From the NCBI RefSeq assembly GCF_010726955.1, contig NZ_AP022603.1, positions 3,162,001 to 3,226,000 on the forward strand: a DNA stretch of 64,000 bases. Reading direction: 5' to 3'. The notes beneath the pieces are model-generated. The model saw only the letters and a program-made list of their open reading frames with translations, searched no databases and was not told the origin of the DNA. Of the stretch, positions 28,006-35,726 are shown piece after piece. Every line of letters starts with the position of its first letter. Position 1 is the stretch's first letter. Both the position numbers and the translations under genes were made by a program. The stretch is from Mycolicibacterium fallax. Lineage in GTDB: Bacteria > Actinomycetota > Actinomycetes > Mycobacteriales > Mycobacteriaceae.

Positions 28006-28098
28006 CCACCCGCCGAAAGGCCCGACCGGAGCACACAGGAAAAGCTGGACAGACCAGCAGCTACACGCTGCCCACCACCCACAGCACCGCAAAAATCA

Positions 28099-29488
28099 GG
28101 CTCTACTGCCATGAATGTGGTTCCGGTGGAGTGTGTTATGTCTCGCGTGGCGTAGGGGTCTGGGCGCACGGGCAGCCCCTAGATTCGAAAGCTCCTACAC
28201 CCCGACTCAAGGAGCTTGCCCGTGCGCGCGTCCACCCTACTCAATCGTGTCCTGAACCTGCCGGATACCACGGTCGCCGACGTCGAGATCGGCGACGAGG
28301 TGACGGTCTCGGTACGCCTACGACGGCGGGTGATGTGTTGTCCGCATTGCGATTTCCGTACCCGGCGCTGCTACGACACGCGGGGGGTGGATTCGAGGTG
28401 GCGACACCTGGATCTGGGTGGGCGGGTCTGCGTACTGACGCTGCGCCGACGCCGGTTACGGTGCCCCTCCCATGGTGTCCTCGCCGAGTCGGTGCCCTTC
28501 GCCCGGCCGGGGTCAGGGTTCACCCGCGACTTCGAGGACCTCGCGGTCTGGCTGGTCTCCAAGTGTGACAAGACGACGGTCTCGCGGTTCTGCCGCGTCA
28601 CGTGGCGCACCGTCGGGGCGATGTGTGCCCGCGTCGTGACCGAGAAACTGGACCCCGACCGACTTCGCGGGCTGGTCGATATCGGCGTCGATGAGATCTC
28701 CTGGCGCAAGCACCACAAGTACCTGACGCTGGTCTCTGACCACGACACCGGCACCATCGTCTGGGGTGCCCCGGGCAAGACCGCGGCCACCCTCGATGGG
28801 TTCTTCACCGCCGCCCTGCCCGAGGGCGGGGCGGCCTCGATCGAGGCCGTCTCGATGGACCTCGGGCCGGCGTACGCGAAATCGGTTCGCGCCCATGCCC
28901 CGCAGGCAATGATCTGCTTCGACCCGTTCCACGTCGTCAAGCTCGCCAACGACGCCCTCGACGACGTCCGCCGCCAGGTATGGCAGTCCGCGCGCAAGCT
29001 CTCGAACAAACAGATCGCCCGAACCTACAAAGGGGCCCGCTGGGCGTTGCTGAAGAACCCCGACTCCCTGACCGCGACGCAGAAGGCCACCCTCGCCCAG
29101 CTCAAACGTGAAGGCGGAGCATTGGTTCGCGCCTACGAACTCAAGGAATCGCTGCGCGCGGTGTTCGCCGGCGACCTCGACACCGACACCGTCACCCACA
29201 TGCTCGCCAAGTGGTGCTCCTGGGCGCAGCGCTGCCGGATACCGCAATTCATCAAGGTCGGCACAACCATCAAGAAACACCTCGACGGCATCCACGCCGC
29301 CGTCGAACACGGCCTGGCCAACGGCCGCCACGAAGGCCTGAACAACAAAGTCCGATTGATCATCCGCAGGGCCTACGGCTTCCACACCGCCGAACACGCC
29401 CTCGCCATGATCATGCTCGCCTGCGGACCCGTCACCCTCGAGCTCCCGTACCACACAACACTGCGACCACATTCACGGCAGTAGAGCC
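28099..29488. mobile_element. ISL3-family element, copy A (complete)
   Basis: This 1390-bp element has inverted ends GGCTCTACTGCC(A/G)TGAATGTGGT and a perfect 8-bp target duplication AAAAATCA at 28091-28098 and 29489-29496. It is inserted in the 3' non-coding part of the IS1380-type element. A second, almost identical copy in reverse orientation lies at 34340-35726 with its own different duplication. Confidence 0.93.
28222..29484 (+). CDS. ISL3-family transposase, intact
   Basis: The transposase of about 420 residues has N-terminal zinc-ribbon CCPHCDFRTRRC, an HTH region, the first DDE block IGVDEISWRKHHKY, then SMDLGPAYAKSV and FDPFHVVKLANDAL, and the C-terminal block HEGLNNKVRLIIRRAYGF. 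GTG 28222 has AAGGAG at suitable spacing; TTG 28216 is too close. This is the only full-length uninterrupted transposase in the window, so this element may still be mobile and could act on copy B in trans. Confidence 0.93.
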   Translation: MRASTLLNRVLNLPDTTVADVEIGDEVTVSVRLRRRVMCCPHCDFRTRRCYDTRGVDSRWRHLDLGGRVCVLTLRRRRLRCPSHGVLAESVPFARPGSGFTRDFEDLAVWLVSKCDKTTVSRFCRVTWRTVGAMCARVVTEKLDPDRLRGLVDIGVDEISWRKHHKYLTLVSDHDTGTIVWGAPGKTAATLDGFFTAALPEGGAASIEAVSMDLGPAYAKSVRAHAPQAMICFDPFHVVKLANDALDDVRRQVWQSARKLSNKQIARTYKGARWALLKNPDSLTATQKATLAQLKREGGALVRAYELKESLRAVFAGDLDTDTVTHMLAKWCSWAQRCRIPQFIKVGTTIKKHLDGIHAAVEHGLANGRHEGLNNKVRLIIRRAYGFHTAEHALAMIMLACGPVTLELPYHTTLRPHSRQ

Positions 29489-29537
29489 AAAAATCAATCC
29501 CCAGACACCTCAACCGGGTCGATCCACGGATCGAGGC

Positions 29538-30200
29538 TTAGTGCTGCGGCGTACCGGGACGCGGACAGGATGGTTCAGTGTTCACGCCGCGCACCTGGTG
29601 ACTCGACGCGGGGACGCCGAGCACGGCGTGACCCATCGCAACGAGCAGCGCAGAGGTCTGTTCGGGAGCCAGGCCAGTGCCGCGGTAGTGCAAGATCGAT
29701 TGAATGGCTCCGATCGCTCCATGAACCATCGCCCGAAGTTCAATCTCATCGACCGCGGGCCGCAATTCTCCGACGAGGTGTACCCACTCTTCTAGATAGA
29801 GTCGCTGCTTTCGGCGCAACCGGCTCTGGTGCTGATCCGACAGATTGTGCACTTCGCGGTAATACACCATTGCCAGCTCGCGTTGATCCATTACCAAGGC
29901 GACTTGGTCTGACACCAGCAGGGTCAGCGCCTCCGCCTCGTCGCGGGACTGCTCGACGATCGCCGTCGCACGCTTAAGGAGTTTGTCCACCACTCGCTCG
30001 AAGAGGGCCGCCAGTAGATCGCTCTTACTGTTGAAATGGCGATAGATGGCCGGCCCGACAACCCCTGATGCAACGCCGATGTCGGCCATGGAGACAGCGT
30101 GGTAGCCCCGCTCGGCAATCAACTCGGTGGCAGAGGCGAGAATCCGTTCCCGACGTTCGCCGCCGACCCGGGTACGTCCGGCAACGACCACCTTGTTCAC
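29538..30200 (-). CDS. TetR-family transcriptional regulator
   Basis: The 220-residue protein has a standard TetR N-terminus (RERILASATELIAERGYHAVSMADIGVASGV is split here over two helices, followed by IYRHFNSKSDLL) and a C-terminal domain with the WVHLVGEL helix seen in mycobacterial acyl-CoA-responsive regulators. GTG 30200 follows GGAAGG at 6-nt spacing. It precedes the atuA-side operon in the same orientation across a 413-bp gap. The final dozen residues are close to the presumed right end of the IS1380-type remnant and may not be native. Confidence 0.85.
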   Translation of the reverse strand: MNKVVVAGRTRVGGERRERILASATELIAERGYHAVSMADIGVASGVVGPAIYRHFNSKSDLLAALFERVVDKLLKRATAIVEQSRDEAEALTLLVSDQVALVMDQRELAMVYYREVHNLSDQHQSRLRRKQRLYLEEWVHLVGELRPAVDEIELRAMVHGAIGAIQSILHYRGTGLAPEQTSALLVAMGHAVLGVPASSHQVRGVNTEPSCPRPGTPQH

Positions 30201-30613
30201 TACTACCTTCCTTCGCTCGCAACCAGGGCTCGCGCAGCACTGCAGCGCCGGGAGCTACACTACGAACGTTAACACCTGCTCACAATCCCAGGTTGAGTTG
30301 AAATGTAGACGCCCAGTGGCAGGTGGCTGGCGCCTGCGCGTGTGATCCCCATTCGTGGATGTGCCCGCTCATTGGCCAAGATCGGCAACCGCGTGGGCAG
30401 ATCGCTGCGCCCTCTTTGGATGTCCAGTTCGGCAAGGAACTGGACAAAGCCATCTCTCCGTCTGCCGGACGCTGTTGGCGTCATCCGATCGTCATCACAT
30501 CGTTCGGCAACACGGCTTTGGCAAAGGGGCTACGTCAAGCAGCAGGCAGAGGACGGCGACTTGATTGGCGATACGTCGACAGAGTGGCCCGGCTACTCCA
30601 AATTCGGGATTTG
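30201..30613. other. Intergenic stretch without recognisable gene
   Basis: Lies between the start of the TetR gene and the end of atuA. It must hold the TetR promoter. No reading frame here resembles a known family and no RNA gene was recognised. Confidence 0.5.
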
Positions 30614-32350
30614 TCAGGTCGCGCCGACAAGGGATTGCGGTATGTCCACGATGCGGGAGCGCAGGTACTCGCACAAGCCCTTCGCCTGGGCATCCGGCCG
30701 GGTCGAGGATGCCACGCCTTCCCCCAGCAGCCCGTGCACCACAACGTTGAGCGCACGCAGGTTGGGCAGCTCGAATCGCTCTATGCGCAGCTGCGCAGCC
30801 TCCGGGCCGAGCAGCCCGCGCAGTCGCTCGACGGTTAAGTGCTCGCGCACCCAGGCATAGCCGGCGTCGTCGCGGGCCCAGAGACCAATATTGGCGTTGC
30901 CGCCCTTGTCGCCGGACCGCGCGCCCAGAACCGCGCCCAGCGGCGCGCGGCATGTCGGCTCGGTCGGCGGCGCGGCTGCCGCGCTGCCCCGGACCTTCGC
31001 GGCCGGCACGCTACCGGTCGGCGGATCGGCGATCCTCCGGCGCTCACCGTTGGGCAGCACCACGACCTGCGTCACGCTCGACCGGGGCACGGTCGCTGGG
31101 CGATACACGCCGAACACTGACTCCGACGTGGGTGGCGTGGTGGTGTGGAAGCCGGCATACCCGGCCAGAGCGATCTCCATGATTGCGCTCGAGAACGCCC
31201 GGCCGACCTTGCGCGGGTCGGTGTCCTTGACCGTGATCCGCAAGTGCGCGCACGCCTGGTCGTTGGTGGGGGCGTCCGGTGTGTCGAAACGCAGAAACCG
31301 GACGTCGACCTCGGCGAAGGATCCCCGGCCGCCGAGGATGTCGAACAGCTGCTGCTGCGCGAACGCGGCTTTCGCCTCCAGGTCCAAGCCGGTGAGCACC
31401 ATCGTCATGGTGTTCCGGTAGCCCCCGACCTCGTTCAGCGCCACCTTGAGCGTCTCCGGTGGCGGGCTGCCGGTGACACCCGTGATCGCCACCCGGTGCT
31501 CGGCCTGCTGGGCCAGCGAGATCGTGTCGAAGTGAGTCACCACGTCGGGCCCCAGATAGGCCGGCTCGGCGATCTCGTAGAGCAGCTGGGCGGTGACCGT
31601 ACCGACCGACACCAGCCCCCCGGTGTCGGCGTGCTTGGTGATCACCGACGAGCCGTCGGCCGCCACCTCCGCGATCGGGAAGCCCGGGTAGCGACGGTCG
31701 GTGATCTCGTCGAGGAAGGCGTAGTTGCCGCCCGTGGCCTGTGGTCCGCATTCGATGACGTGGCCGGCCACGACGGCACCGGCGAGCCGGTCCCAGTCGG
31801 TGCGCTCCCACCCGTGCCACCAGGCGGCCGGGCCGACGACCAGCGAGGCGTCTGTCACCCGTCCGGTGACGACGACGTCGGCGCCCGCACCCAGCGCTTC
31901 GGCGATACCCCAACCCCCGAGGTAGGCGTTGGCCGAGACCGGCTTGACCTCACCGACCGCAGGGGTGATCGCGGAGAGGTTCCCGCGCAAGTCGTCACCT
32001 TCGATGTGGGCGATCCGGACGGTGATACCGAGCCGGTCCGCAAGCTCGCGCAATCTGACGGCCAGCCCGGCCGGGTTGAGCCCACCGGCGTTGGCCACGA
32101 TCTTGATACCGCGGTCGGAACAGGTGCCCAACACCTGCTCCATCTGGGTCAGGAACGTGCGCGCGTAACCGCCCGCCGGATCCTTCGCCTGGGCCTTCGC
32201 CAGGATGAGCATCGTCAGTTCAGCGAGGTAGTCCCCGCACAGCACGTCGATGCTCTGCTCGCCCGTCCCGCCCTCGACCATCTCCCGCGCCGCGGCGATC
32301 CGGTCGCCGTAGAAGCCCGAGCAATTTCCGATGCGTACCGGGTCCCTCAC
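30614..32350 (-). CDS. AtuA-family protein (DUF1446, acyclic terpene utilisation)
   Basis: The 578-residue cytoplasmic protein begins VRDPVRIGNCSGFYGDR at GTG 32350 with GGAGGTG upstream, overlapping the preceding stop by 4 nt. The long N-terminal DUF1446 domain contains LCGDYLAELTM, ANAGGLNP, AYLGGWGI and VTGRVTDASLVVGP. The C-terminal part holds GARSGDKGGNANIGLWAR, the AtuA C-terminal motif. AtuA is required for citronellol/geraniol breakdown in Pseudomonas, but its chemical function is unknown. Here it ends the operon echA-TIGR03084-atuA. Confidence 0.9.
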   Translation of the reverse strand: MRDPVRIGNCSGFYGDRIAAAREMVEGGTGEQSIDVLCGDYLAELTMLILAKAQAKDPAGGYARTFLTQMEQVLGTCSDRGIKIVANAGGLNPAGLAVRLRELADRLGITVRIAHIEGDDLRGNLSAITPAVGEVKPVSANAYLGGWGIAEALGAGADVVVTGRVTDASLVVGPAAWWHGWERTDWDRLAGAVVAGHVIECGPQATGGNYAFLDEITDRRYPGFPIAEVAADGSSVITKHADTGGLVSVGTVTAQLLYEIAEPAYLGPDVVTHFDTISLAQQAEHRVAITGVTGSPPPETLKVALNEVGGYRNTMTMVLTGLDLEAKAAFAQQQLFDILGGRGSFAEVDVRFLRFDTPDAPTNDQACAHLRITVKDTDPRKVGRAFSSAIMEIALAGYAGFHTTTPPTSESVFGVYRPATVPRSSVTQVVVLPNGERRRIADPPTGSVPAAKVRGSAAAAPPTEPTCRAPLGAVLGARSGDKGGNANIGLWARDDAGYAWVREHLTVERLRGLLGPEAAQLRIERFELPNLRALNVVVHGLLGEGVASSTRPDAQAKGLCEYLRSRIVDIPQSLVGAT

Positions 32351-33159
32351 GACACACCTCCGTCGAACTGTCCTGCGGTGCGCCCGCCACCGGGAGGTCC
32401 GGCGAAGGCCTGCGCGATGGAGAGCCACTGGTCGGCGAGCGGACCGGTGACGTGCAGTGCGGTGTCGTCGCGATGCCTGCGCTGGGTGACGAGCAGGCAG
32501 AAGTCGTGCGCAGTGCCGGTGACCCGGTTGGGCACGCCGTCGGGGCCCCAGGTCCACAGCGTGCCCCCCGGTGCGGTGAGCTCGACACGGACGGGTTCCT
32601 CGGGCACCTCCAGGCCGTTGGCCATGTAGCTGAACGCCCGCGCTCCCACGCCGATGTGGGCGACGTGGCGCAACCGGGCCGAGGGCACACGGGTCACTCC
32701 CAGCGCGTCGGCGATGTCCTGACCGTGCGCCCAGGTCTCCATGATCCGCGCGGTCAGCGAGGAAGCCGCGCTCATAGGGAGGCCGAACCACGGCACCCGC
32801 ATCGAGGGGTCGATCGCTGCGAAGGCAGCGACGAGGGCGCGGCGCGCGCCGTCGAACCAGGACAGCAGCTCCGCTGTCGGCATCGGCCGGTAGCGCTCGG
32901 CGATGGTGTCCGGGGAGATCCGGCCGTCGGCGAGCATGGGCAGCACCTCGGCCGTGAACCCTTCGGGGTCGGTGGCTGAGCGCACCGCGGCGTCGTCGAA
33001 GAACGCAAGATGGCTGATCTGATCGCGGACCGCCCAGCCTGCCGCGGGGGTGGGCGCGTCCCACCCGGCTTGCCCCTCGGGCAGCTCGGCGATCAGTGAC
33101 CACAGCTCGGCCGTTTCCGCCCCGATGTCGGTGATCAAGGACTCCATCGGCACGGCCAC
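32347..33159 (-). CDS. TIGR03084-type metal-binding (mycothiol/DinB-fold) protein
   Basis: The 270-residue protein has a helical N-terminal bundle of the maleylpyruvate isomerase/DinB type: TPAAGWAVRDQISHLAFFDDAA, a middle ETWAHGQDIADALG motif with a conserved His, and a C-terminal domain rich in beta structure. The histidines in QISHLAFFD and WAHGQD would be metal ligands. GTG 33159 follows GGAAGGGA directly after the echA stop, and its own stop overlaps atuA. In actinobacteria this family sits next to atuA and acyl-CoA genes, but its reaction is not established. Confidence 0.82.
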   Translation of the reverse strand: MAVPMESLITDIGAETAELWSLIAELPEGQAGWDAPTPAAGWAVRDQISHLAFFDDAAVRSATDPEGFTAEVLPMLADGRISPDTIAERYRPMPTAELLSWFDGARRALVAAFAAIDPSMRVPWFGLPMSAASSLTARIMETWAHGQDIADALGVTRVPSARLRHVAHIGVGARAFSYMANGLEVPEEPVRVELTAPGGTLWTWGPDGVPNRVTGTAHDFCLLVTQRRHRDDTALHVTGPLADQWLSIAQAFAGPPGGGRTAGQFDGGVS

Positions 33160-33161
33160 GT

Positions 33162-33929
33162 CTAACGTCCCTTCCAAACCGGTGTGCGCTTCTCGCGGAA
33201 CGCGGCGGGACCCTCTAGCGCGTCGGCGCTGAGGTACACCGGCTCCCATATCTGGTCGGCGTGGGCGTAGGCCTCCGTCAGGTGGTGCGCTGCGGAGAGG
33301 TATACGGTCTTTTTTGCCGCGAGTACGGACAGCGGTGCGTTGGAAGCGATCCGCAGGGCGATCTCCTGAACTCGTACCCGCAGCTCCGCTGCGGGCACGA
33401 CCTCGTTCACCATGCCTACCTCGCGGGCGCGCTCGGCAGTGATCGGGTCGCCGGTCATCAAAATCTGCAGCGCAATCCGCGGCGGCAGCAGCCACGACAG
33501 CGGGACAGCCCATGGCGAGCCGCGGCCTACCTTGACCTCGCTGACCGCGAACCTGGCGTGCTCGGCTGCGATGACGAGGTCGCACTGCTGGGCCAGTAGG
33601 AATCCGCCGGCGAAGGCGACGCCGTTCACCGCGGCGATGGTCGGCTTGGCGACCTGGATGTTGCGCCCGAATTGCGGCGCGAAGTCTGGCGGCGGAACCG
33701 TGAGCGCCGTCTCCGCCATCTCTTTAAGGTCCCCTCCGGCGCAGAACGCCTTATCGCCTGCCCCGGTCAGCACCAGAACCTTGGCGGAGTCGTCGGCGTT
33801 GAAGCGGTGAACGCTGTGGAACAGTCCCTGCCGGACCGCCCCGTTGAGCGCGTTCCGTGCCTCGGGGCGATTGATCGTCAACCAGGCCACCCCGTCGACG
33901 ACCTCGTAGGTGATCGCTTCCTCGCTCAT
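33162..33929 (-). CDS. Enoyl-CoA hydratase/isomerase family protein
   Basis: The 255-residue crotonase-fold enzyme has NRPEARNALNGAV at the N-terminus, the oxyanion-hole region AFCAGGDLKEM and VNGVAFAGGFLLAQQCD, and the C-terminal helical part ending WKGR. It would hydrate an unsaturated acyl-CoA; in atu clusters the homologous step is hydration of isohexenylglutaconyl-CoA or methylglutaconyl-CoA. ATG 33929 has a GGGG Shine-Dalgarno-like run. It is the first gene of echA-TIGR03084-atuA, with its promoter in the gap up to the esterase end. Confidence 0.9.
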   Translation of the reverse strand: MSEEAITYEVVDGVAWLTINRPEARNALNGAVRQGLFHSVHRFNADDSAKVLVLTGAGDKAFCAGGDLKEMAETALTVPPPDFAPQFGRNIQVAKPTIAAVNGVAFAGGFLLAQQCDLVIAAEHARFAVSEVKVGRGSPWAVPLSWLLPPRIALQILMTGDPITAERAREVGMVNEVVPAAELRVRVQEIALRIASNAPLSVLAAKKTVYLSAAHHLTEAYAHADQIWEPVYLSADALEGPAAFREKRTPVWKGR

Positions 33930-34315
33930 CAATCCCCGTCCTGATCGGCACCCGCCCTCCCGATGTGAGGGCTCGTTCACTCGCAGTACGTTACCCGGCA
34001 GAATGTCGCGAGGACCAGTTGGTGAGCGAACGCGTTGCGTCCGGCGGCGCAACCCGACCGGCGTGGCCAGCTCCGTAAATGTTGGGTTCGCCACCTCGTC
34101 GGCCGCATTCGGTTCGAGCGATTGACGAGATCGGATCCCAAGGCCGCAACACGGGGTTGCATTCGTACGTCAAGTCCTCGGCAAGAATGTGGCCCTCTTC
34201 GGCCTTTTGGGATTGGCACGCCGGAGGTGCTCCTTGCCACCGTTTCACCCTTGGCTCCCAGAAACAATCGGTGCCAAATGCTGTGAACGCATGCGTCGCC
34301 GCGGGGAACCGCTCG
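33930..34315. other. Promoter region of the echA operon, no gene seen
   Basis: Between the echA start and the original stop of the carboxylesterase gene. It should hold the echA operon promoter; no specific boxes were distinguished and no coding frame is convincing. Confidence 0.45.
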
Positions 34316-34339
34316 TCAGCGTCCGAGGACTTGAAAACC

Positions 34340-35726
34340 GGCTCTACTGCCGTGAATGTGGTCGCAGTGTTGTGTGGTACGGGAGCTCGAGGGTGACGGG
34401 TCCGCAGGCGAGCATGATCATGGCGAGGGCGTGTTCGGCGGTGTGGAAGCCGTAGGCCCTGCGGATGATCAATCGGACTTTGTTGTTCAGGCCTTCGTGG
34501 CGGCCGTTGGCCAGGCCGTGTTCGACGGCGGCGTGGATGCCGTCGAGGTGTTTCTTGATGGTTGTGCCGACCTTGATGAATTGCGGTATCCGGCAGCGCT
34601 GCGCCCAGGAGCACCACTTGGCGAGCATGTGGGTGACGGTGTCGGTGTCGAGGTCGCCGGCGAACACCGCGCGCAGCGATTCCTTGAGTTCGTAGGCGCG
34701 AACCAATGCTCCGCCTTCACGTTTGAGCTGGGCGAGGGTGGCCTTCTGCGTCGCGGTCAGGGAGTCGGGGTTCTTCAGCAACGCCCAGCGGGCCCTTTGT
34801 AGGTTCGGGCGATCTGTTTGTTCGAGAGCTTGCGCGCGGACTGCCATACCTGGCGGCGGACGTCGTCGAGGGCGTCGTTGGCGAGCTTGACGACGTGGAA
34901 CGGGTCGAAGCAGATCATTGCCTGCGGGGCATGGGCGCGAACCGATTTCGCGTACGCCGGCCCGAGGTCCATCGAGACGGCCTCGATCGAGGCCGCCCGC
35001 CCTCGGGCAGGGCGGCGGTGAAGAACCCATCGAGGGTGGCCGCGGTCTTGCCCGGGGCACCCCAGACGATGGTGCCGGTGTCGTGGTCAGAGACCAGCGT
35101 CAGGTACTTGTGGTGCTTGCGCCAGGAGATCTCATCGACGCCGATATCGACCAGCCCGCGAAGTCGGTCGGGGTCCAGTTTCTCGGTCACGACGCGGGCA
35201 CACATCGCCCCGACGGTGCGCCACGTGACGCGGCAGAACCGCGAGACCGTCGTCTTGTCACACTTGGAGACCAGCCAGACCGCGAGGTCCTCGAAGTCGC
35301 GGGTGAACCCTGACCCCGGCCGGGCGAAGGGCACCGACTCGGCGAGGACACCATGGGAGGGCACCGTAACCGGCGTCGGCGCAGCGTCAGTACGCAGACC
35401 CGCCCACCCAGATCCAGGTGTCGCCACCTCGAATCCACCCCCCGCGTGTCGTAGCAGCGCCGGGTACGGAAATCGCAATGCGGACAACACATCACCCGCC
35501 GTCGTAGGCGTACCGAGACCGTCACCTCGTCGCCGATCTCGACGTCGGCGACCGTGGTATCCGGCAGGTTCAGGACACGATTGAGTAGGGTGGACGCGCG
35601 CACGGGCAAGCTCCTTGAGTCGGGGTGTAGGAGCTTTCGAATCTAGGGGCTGCCCGTGCGCCCAGACCCCTACGCCACGCGAGACATAACACACTCCACC
35701 GGAACCACATTCATGGCAGTAGAGCC
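34340..35726. mobile_element. ISL3-family element, copy B (reverse orientation)
   Basis: Same terminal repeats as copy A, but 1387 bp. Perfect 8-bp target duplication TGAAAACC at 34332-34339 and 35727-35734. The element is inserted in the last codons of the carboxylesterase gene. It lacks exactly three bases relative to copy A, each in a G/C run of four. Because copies A and B have different duplications, they inserted independently and are not the arms of one composite transposon. Confidence 0.93.
34344..35603 (-). pseudogene. ISL3-family transposase copy B with three single-base deletions
   Basis: The sequence is the same as the copy A transposase except for three frame breaks. One is near 35358 (RCP/SHGVLAES), one near 34996 (PEGG/AASIEAV) and one near 34794 (TYKG/ARWALL). 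Each is a run of four identical bases in copy A reduced to three here. All flanking sequence that I compared is identical. Either the copy has been inactivated or the assembly contains homopolymer errors. Confidence 0.9.

Larger units (their letters stand above)
26611..29537. mobile_element. IS1380-family element remnant, 5'-truncated and interrupted
   Basis: The transposase region starts at the right end of the outer IS3-type element without its start codon or left terminal repeat. The 3' part continues past the transposase stop at 28005, is interrupted at 28099-29488 by an ISL3-family element, and resumes at 29497. The right terminus was not located exactly; it probably lies just before the TetR stop at 29538, near the palindromic TCGATCC-AC-GGATCGA. 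Confidence 0.65.

Noticed and set aside
32351-33103. Upstream extension of the AtuA frame, giving an 829-residue protein
   Set aside because: That part overlaps the TIGR03084-type gene and is Arg-rich without domains. AtuA begins at GTG 32350 with a strong Shine-Dalgarno.
28099-35726. Composite transposon made of ISL3 copies A and B
   Set aside because: Each copy has its own different 8-bp duplication directly at both ends, so they inserted one by one.
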